A DNA stretch of 64,000 nucleotides, from positions 2,976,001 to 3,040,000 of the forward strand of contig OZ244845.1 in assembly GCA_965220775.1 (NCBI GenBank), written 5' to 3'. Under the pieces are notes generated by a model. It had not been told where the DNA came from and made no database searches. It saw only the letters and a program-made list of their open reading frames with translations. The stretch comes from G963664835 sp965220775 (lineage in GTDB: Bacteria > Chloroflexota > UBA6077 > FW602-bin22 > JBCLEL01). Each line of letters starts with the position of its first letter. Within the stretch, counting starts at the first letter, position 1. Position numbers and translations under genes: made by a program. Of this stretch, positions 60,680 through 64,000 are shown one piece after another.

Positions 60680-61828
60680 ATGGCCAGGTATCTCCTCAAC
60701 CGAGCGTTTCAGATACTACTGACTCTCTTCATATTCCTGTCCATAGTATTCTTCTTAGTGAATGCCCAACCGGGCGACGCCAGCAACTTCTACGCTCTCA
60801 ACCCGGACATTCCCCCCGAAACCCGCGAGAAACTGCGCGAGCTCTTTGGAGTGGATCAGCCACTCTGGAAGCAATACCTGATCCACGTCAAGAACACGCT
60901 CACCGGCAACTTCGGAGTCTCGTTCAGTCTCTACCCCAGAAGCGTTTCCGACGTGATAATGGAACGCCTGCCCAGGACCCTGATGCTGTTCTTGACCGCG
61001 TCAGTCCTATCGTTCTATCTGGGATTCTCGCTGGGCAAGATTATTGCCTGGCGCAGGGGCGGCTGGACCGAGTACGCGTCAACGCTCGGGGGCGTCATGT
61101 TGTACACGGTCTTCACCCCATGGTTTGCCCTCATGATGATCTGGCTGTTCGCGTTCAAGGCCGGCTGGTTCCCGATTGGCAAATTCCTCGATCCGGTCCT
61201 CTGGCGCGAAGCTTCGGTCGACGCGAATACCATTTTCAATCGGATGTTAATCACCGTGATCGCTGCGTCCATCATCATCTTTGCCGTCTTCCTGATCACG
61301 ACCGAGAGACGCACAGCCGCAGCGCGATTCATTCAACTCGGAAGCGTCGCCCTGTCCGGCCTGTTGGCCGCCGGCGTCTGGTTGGCATCCGGCCTCGGCT
61401 ATCTTGCCTGGGACATTGTCGGACACATGGTCCTGCCTGTCGTGACACTGACCCTGATCAGCTTTGCCGGCACCATGCTTCTGACGCGAAACAGCATGGT
61501 GGAGACCATGCGTGAAGACTATGTCCTGGCCGCCCGTGCAAAAGGCCTGTCGGAAAAGAATGTTCGCGACAAACACGTCGCCCGTAACGCACTTCTCCCA
61601 GTCGTGACCAGCTTCGCGCTCAGCCTCGCGTTCGCCGTCGATGGGGGAGTAATCATAGAGTCCGTCTTCTCCTGGCCCGGCATGGGTCAGACGCTCGTCG
61701 CGGCGGCATCGACCGAAGACTTGCCCCTCGCGGTTGGAGCCTTCGTCTTCGTCGGAGTCTTCGTTCTTATTGCCCATCTCGTCGCGGATGTACTCTACGC
61801 ATACCTCGACCCTAGGATCAGGTACTGA
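60680..61828 (+). CDS. dppB: dipeptide/oligopeptide-type ABC permease, DppB family
   Basis: A 382-residue inner-membrane permease. The first helix lies at about residues 8-30 (ILLTLFIFLSIVFFLV), followed by the DppB-type outer loop beginning with PGD and the family stretch LYPRSVSDVIMERLPRTL. The EAA loop is DYVLAARAKGLSEKNV near residue 280. Its length exceeds typical DppB (about 310-340) because of an additional pair of hydrophobic segments near residues 190-240, often seen in relatives that import oligosaccharides. The stop overlaps the next start by one base (TGATG). The transported substrate, peptide or sugar, is not certain. Confidence 0.88.
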   Translation: MARYLLNRAFQILLTLFIFLSIVFFLVNAQPGDASNFYALNPDIPPETREKLRELFGVDQPLWKQYLIHVKNTLTGNFGVSFSLYPRSVSDVIMERLPRTLMLFLTASVLSFYLGFSLGKIIAWRRGGWTEYASTLGGVMLYTVFTPWFALMMIWLFAFKAGWFPIGKFLDPVLWREASVDANTIFNRMLITVIAASIIIFAVFLITTERRTAAARFIQLGSVALSGLLAAGVWLASGLGYLAWDIVGHMVLPVVTLTLISFAGTMLLTRNSMVETMREDYVLAARAKGLSEKNVRDKHVARNALLPVVTSFALSLAFAVDGGVIIESVFSWPGMGQTLVAAASTEDLPLAVGAFVFVGVFVLIAHLVADVLYAYLDPRIRY

Positions 61829-62778
61829 TGCTCGCAGAGTATCCGCAACAAACGGTCGTTCCCTCTCTGTGGAGGGTGCGCCTTGGCTTGGCTGCGCGGA
61901 GCCTAAGACAGAGTTGGTCGATGTTCCTCGGCACCCGCATCGGCGTGATTGGGCTCGTGATCATCGTCTTCTACCTCCTTCTCGCCGCCGCTCATCCGAT
62001 CCTGATGAACACCGTTTGGGAGCAGCGGATCTATGACCCGGTAGTGGGCTACTCCTTCGACGAGACCCGTCAGCCGGCTCCGCCGAGCCTCAGCCATCCA
62101 CTCGGCACCGATCCCCTCGGAAGGGACATCCTCAGCCAGCTCATGTTCAGCGCCCGTTCCGAGCTCATGCTCGGACTGCTCGCGGCCATCACCACAGTTT
62201 GCATCGGAACGATGGTCGGCGCAATCGCAGCCTACTTTGGCGGCATCGTCGACACGATTCTCATGAGGTTCGCCGACATAATGATCATGATGCCGGCGAT
62301 CAGCGTCCTTATCGTGCTGAGCGCCTTGGTCGGCGTCGGCCACTTCGAGTTGGCCCTTATCATCGGCGTACTGTCGGGATTCGGCGGCACCGGCGTCGTC
62401 CTCAAGTCCCAGGCTCTCTCAATAGTCGTCAAGCCCTACATAGAGGTCGCCAAGACCGCCGGCGGAGGCCCCTTCTACATCATCTTCGTCCACATCGTCC
62501 CAAACCTGCTGCCCCTCTCGCTCCTCTACATGATGTTCACCGTCACCAATGCCATCTTCTCTGAAGCAGTTCTGAGCTTCCTCGGTCTTCTCGACGTACG
62601 GATGAGCTGGGGGTTGATGATCCACACCACCGAGTCGGCCGGCTATCTCTTGCAAGTGGGCGAGTTCTGGTGGCTCATATTTCCGGCCAGCCTCTCCATC
62701 ACCCTTCTCTGCTCGTCCTTCTACCTCGTCGGCCGGTCGCTCGATGAGATCGTAAACCCGAGGCTCAGACGGCTATGA
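61828..62778 (+). CDS. dppC: dipeptide/oligopeptide-type ABC permease, DppC family
   Basis: A 316-residue permease with an N-terminal helix (IGLVIIVFYLLLAAAHPIL, about residues 37-55), the periplasmic DppC motif HPLGTDPLGRDILSQL near residue 90, and a transmembrane domain with the EAA-type loop VVKPYIEVAKTAGGGPFYI. It partners DppB in the import channel. The ATG at 61828 overlaps the dppB stop, and its own end overlaps the ATPase gene by four bases, so all are translated from one message. Confidence 0.9.
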   Translation: MLAEYPQQTVVPSLWRVRLGLAARSLRQSWSMFLGTRIGVIGLVIIVFYLLLAAAHPILMNTVWEQRIYDPVVGYSFDETRQPAPPSLSHPLGTDPLGRDILSQLMFSARSELMLGLLAAITTVCIGTMVGAIAAYFGGIVDTILMRFADIMIMMPAISVLIVLSALVGVGHFELALIIGVLSGFGGTGVVLKSQALSIVVKPYIEVAKTAGGGPFYIIFVHIVPNLLPLSLLYMMFTVTNAIFSEAVLSFLGLLDVRMSWGLMIHTTESAGYLLQVGEFWWLIFPASLSITLLCSSFYLVGRSLDEIVNPRLRRL

Positions 62779-63740
62779 GCGAACGTCCCGTCCTCGCCGT
62801 CGAAAACCTGACGATGCACTACTCGACCAGGGCCGGCGCCGTCCGCGCCGTCGATGATGTTTCCTTTACTGTCGAAAAAGGCCAGTCCCTTGGGCTCGTC
62901 GGCGAGTCCGGCTGCGGCAAATCGTCCATAGCCCTTGCCCTGCTTAAGCTGCAACCTGAAAACGGCCGGATACTCGCCGGCAAGATTCTCCTCGACGGTA
63001 CCGACATTGTCCCTCTGTCCGAAGACCAGATGAGACCGTATCGGTGGGGCCGTATCTCCATGGTTTTCCAGGCCGCCATGAACTCGCTCAACCCGGTCTA
63101 CAGGGTCGGCGACCAGATAGTCGAGGCCCTGGAGGCCCACACCCGATTGTCCCGCGAGGAGTCGCTTGAACGCGTTCGCCGGCTATACGACCTGGTCAAC
63201 CTGGACCCCAGTTTCATTTCGCGGTATCCCCACGAATACAGCGGAGGCATGAAACAAAGGGCCATCATCGCAATGGCCCTAGCCTGCGAACCCGATCTTG
63301 TGATCGCTGACGAGCCGACCACCGCCCTCGATGTAATCGTCCAGGACCACATTCTCCGAGAGCTGCGGGAAATCCAATCGACGCTCGACATGAGCATGAT
63401 CTACATCTCACACGACATAGCCGTCATCGCCGAGGTCAGCGATATCGTCGCCGTCATGTACGCCGGCAAGATCGTCGAGCTCGGCGAGTGTACCGAGGTC
63501 TTCAAGAACCCCATCCATCCCTACACACAGGCTCTGCTGTCGGCTTTTCCAAGCGTCACAGGTGAAAAACACGAGTTGATGACCCTCCCCGGCGAGTCGC
63601 CAAATCTGCTCGACCCTCCTCCCGGCTGCCGCTTCCATCCGCGCTGCCCTTATGCGACCGACGATTGCAGGTCCAAGGACCCTCCGACTGTTCGGTCGGG
63701 AAAGCATTGGGCGACCTGCTGGAACCCGCCTGGAAACTAG
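62775..63740 (+). CDS. dppD: oligopeptide/dipeptide ABC transporter ATPase, DppD family
   Basis: A 321-residue ATP-binding subunit. Walker A is GESGCGKSS near residue 42, the signature is YSGGMKQRA near residue 155, and Walker B is LVIADEPTTALD. The C-terminal extension with the four-cysteine-containing oligopeptide/dipeptide motif (CRFHPRCPYATDDCRSKDP) is present, which in this family can bind an iron-sulfur cluster. It powers the DppBC channel from the cytoplasm together with the DppF-type subunit that follows. The start overlaps the dppC stop (ATGA). Confidence 0.93.
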   Translation: MSERPVLAVENLTMHYSTRAGAVRAVDDVSFTVEKGQSLGLVGESGCGKSSIALALLKLQPENGRILAGKILLDGTDIVPLSEDQMRPYRWGRISMVFQAAMNSLNPVYRVGDQIVEALEAHTRLSREESLERVRRLYDLVNLDPSFISRYPHEYSGGMKQRAIIAMALACEPDLVIADEPTTALDVIVQDHILRELREIQSTLDMSMIYISHDIAVIAEVSDIVAVMYAGKIVELGECTEVFKNPIHPYTQALLSAFPSVTGEKHELMTLPGESPNLLDPPPGCRFHPRCPYATDDCRSKDPPTVRSGKHWATCWNPPGN

Positions 63741-63744
63741 ATTC

Positions 63745-64000
63745 GTGGCAAACAGCGCTCAGCCCACGCAACCTACCGGCAATCGCCCCCTCCTCAGCGT
63801 CGAGGGACTCAGCAAGCATTTCCCCGTGTCCACCGGCCTGTTTCAGCGAAACACAAGCTTCGTTCACGCTGTCGACGGAGTCTCCTTCCAGCTATCGAGG
63901 GGCGAAAGCTTCGGACTGGTAGGGGAGTCCGGCTGCGGCAAGACAACCACCGGCAAGCTGCTGATCCGTCTGGCCGATCCTACCGGCGGCCGAATCATGT
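63745..64000 (+). CDS. dppF: oligopeptide/dipeptide ABC transporter ATPase, DppF family, partial
   Basis: The second ATPase of the importer, cut by the end of the window. It starts at a GTG (63745), four bases after the dppD stop, and reads LLSVEGLSKHFPVSTGLF, then FVHAVDGVSFQLSRGESFGL, and Walker A GESGCGKTTTGK near residue 67. About 85 residues are visible; the family is about 320-340 long. DppF forms a heterodimer with DppD to drive transport. Confidence 0.9.
   Translation, partial: MANSAQPTQPTGNRPLLSVEGLSKHFPVSTGLFQRNTSFVHAVDGVSFQLSRGESFGLVGESGCGKTTTGKLLIRLADPTGGRIM

Overview
The window looks like a chromosomal piece of a GC-rich, free-living or host-associated bacterium of the Chloroflexota type. 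The main sign is the pair of sugar-binding lipoproteins at 31599-33083 and 37975-39453: each has a twin-arginine start, a lipobox, and then a charged linker built from repeats of the 'IVEKEV' kind, a style common in Chloroflexota solute-binding proteins. Phytanoyl-CoA-type dioxygenases, a sulfatase, SDR enzymes and LLM flavin enzymes also suit marine, possibly sponge-associated, members of that phylum. The lineage and habitat are inferences; no rRNA or other marker gene is present.

Layout. 78-1748: an SDR oxidoreductase and one sugar ABC permease. 1749-3664: a dispersed-repeat block (R1) split by an IS30-type element. 3665-13352: three consecutive paralogues, each over 1000 residues, of a GH36/melibiase-like glycoside hydrolase. 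13856-18344 (minus): M24-fold protein, CitE/malyl-CoA-lyase-like enzyme, SucC/SucD-like CoA ligase, and a 2[4Fe-4S] ferredoxin, very likely one operon. 18345-19930: R1 block. 19931-26555 (plus): amidohydrolase, Rieske ferredoxin, SDR, PhyH dioxygenase, zinc alcohol dehydrogenase, sugar isomerase-like TIM barrel. 26552-27781 (minus): LLM flavin enzyme. 27902-41948: a tandemly duplicated sugar-uptake module (TPR lipoprotein, MalG-type and MalF-type permeases, binding lipoprotein, all minus) ending with a divergent GH127-like hydrolase. 42168-45942: PhyH dioxygenase and a large FtsX-like permease. 45943-55240: R1 blocks alternating with secreted beta-propeller proteins, a sulfatase and an unknown membrane protein. 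56179-56340: tRNA-Gly and tRNA-Leu. 56984-64000: NHL-type propeller, orphan RelB/DinJ antitoxin, and a dipeptide/oligosaccharide-type ABC operon (binding protein with a frameshift, DppB, DppC, DppD, and DppF running off the end).

How it fits together. The uptake modules would import sugars or oligosaccharides; the three GH36-like enzymes and the GH127-like enzyme have no signal peptide and would act inside the cell; SDR, ADH, isomerase and PhyH enzymes could process the products. No MalK-type ATPase is present for the sugar importers, so it must be shared from elsewhere in the genome.

Beyond genes, the window is full of repeat structure. A family of inverted-repeat elements (R2: 6791-7137, 25070-25622, 33452-34204, 56442-56779) is flanked at each copy by matching or near-matching 8-bp direct repeats, the mark of transposition. 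One copy contains a second, unrelated 169-bp element with its own 8-bp duplication. A separate mosaic family (R1), built around an imperfect palindrome of about 55 bp, fills most long intergenic gaps. The sugar-uptake module was duplicated in tandem, and its novel joint can be located to about 34500, where codon 29 of the GH127-like gene meets a broken TPR-lipoprotein gene.
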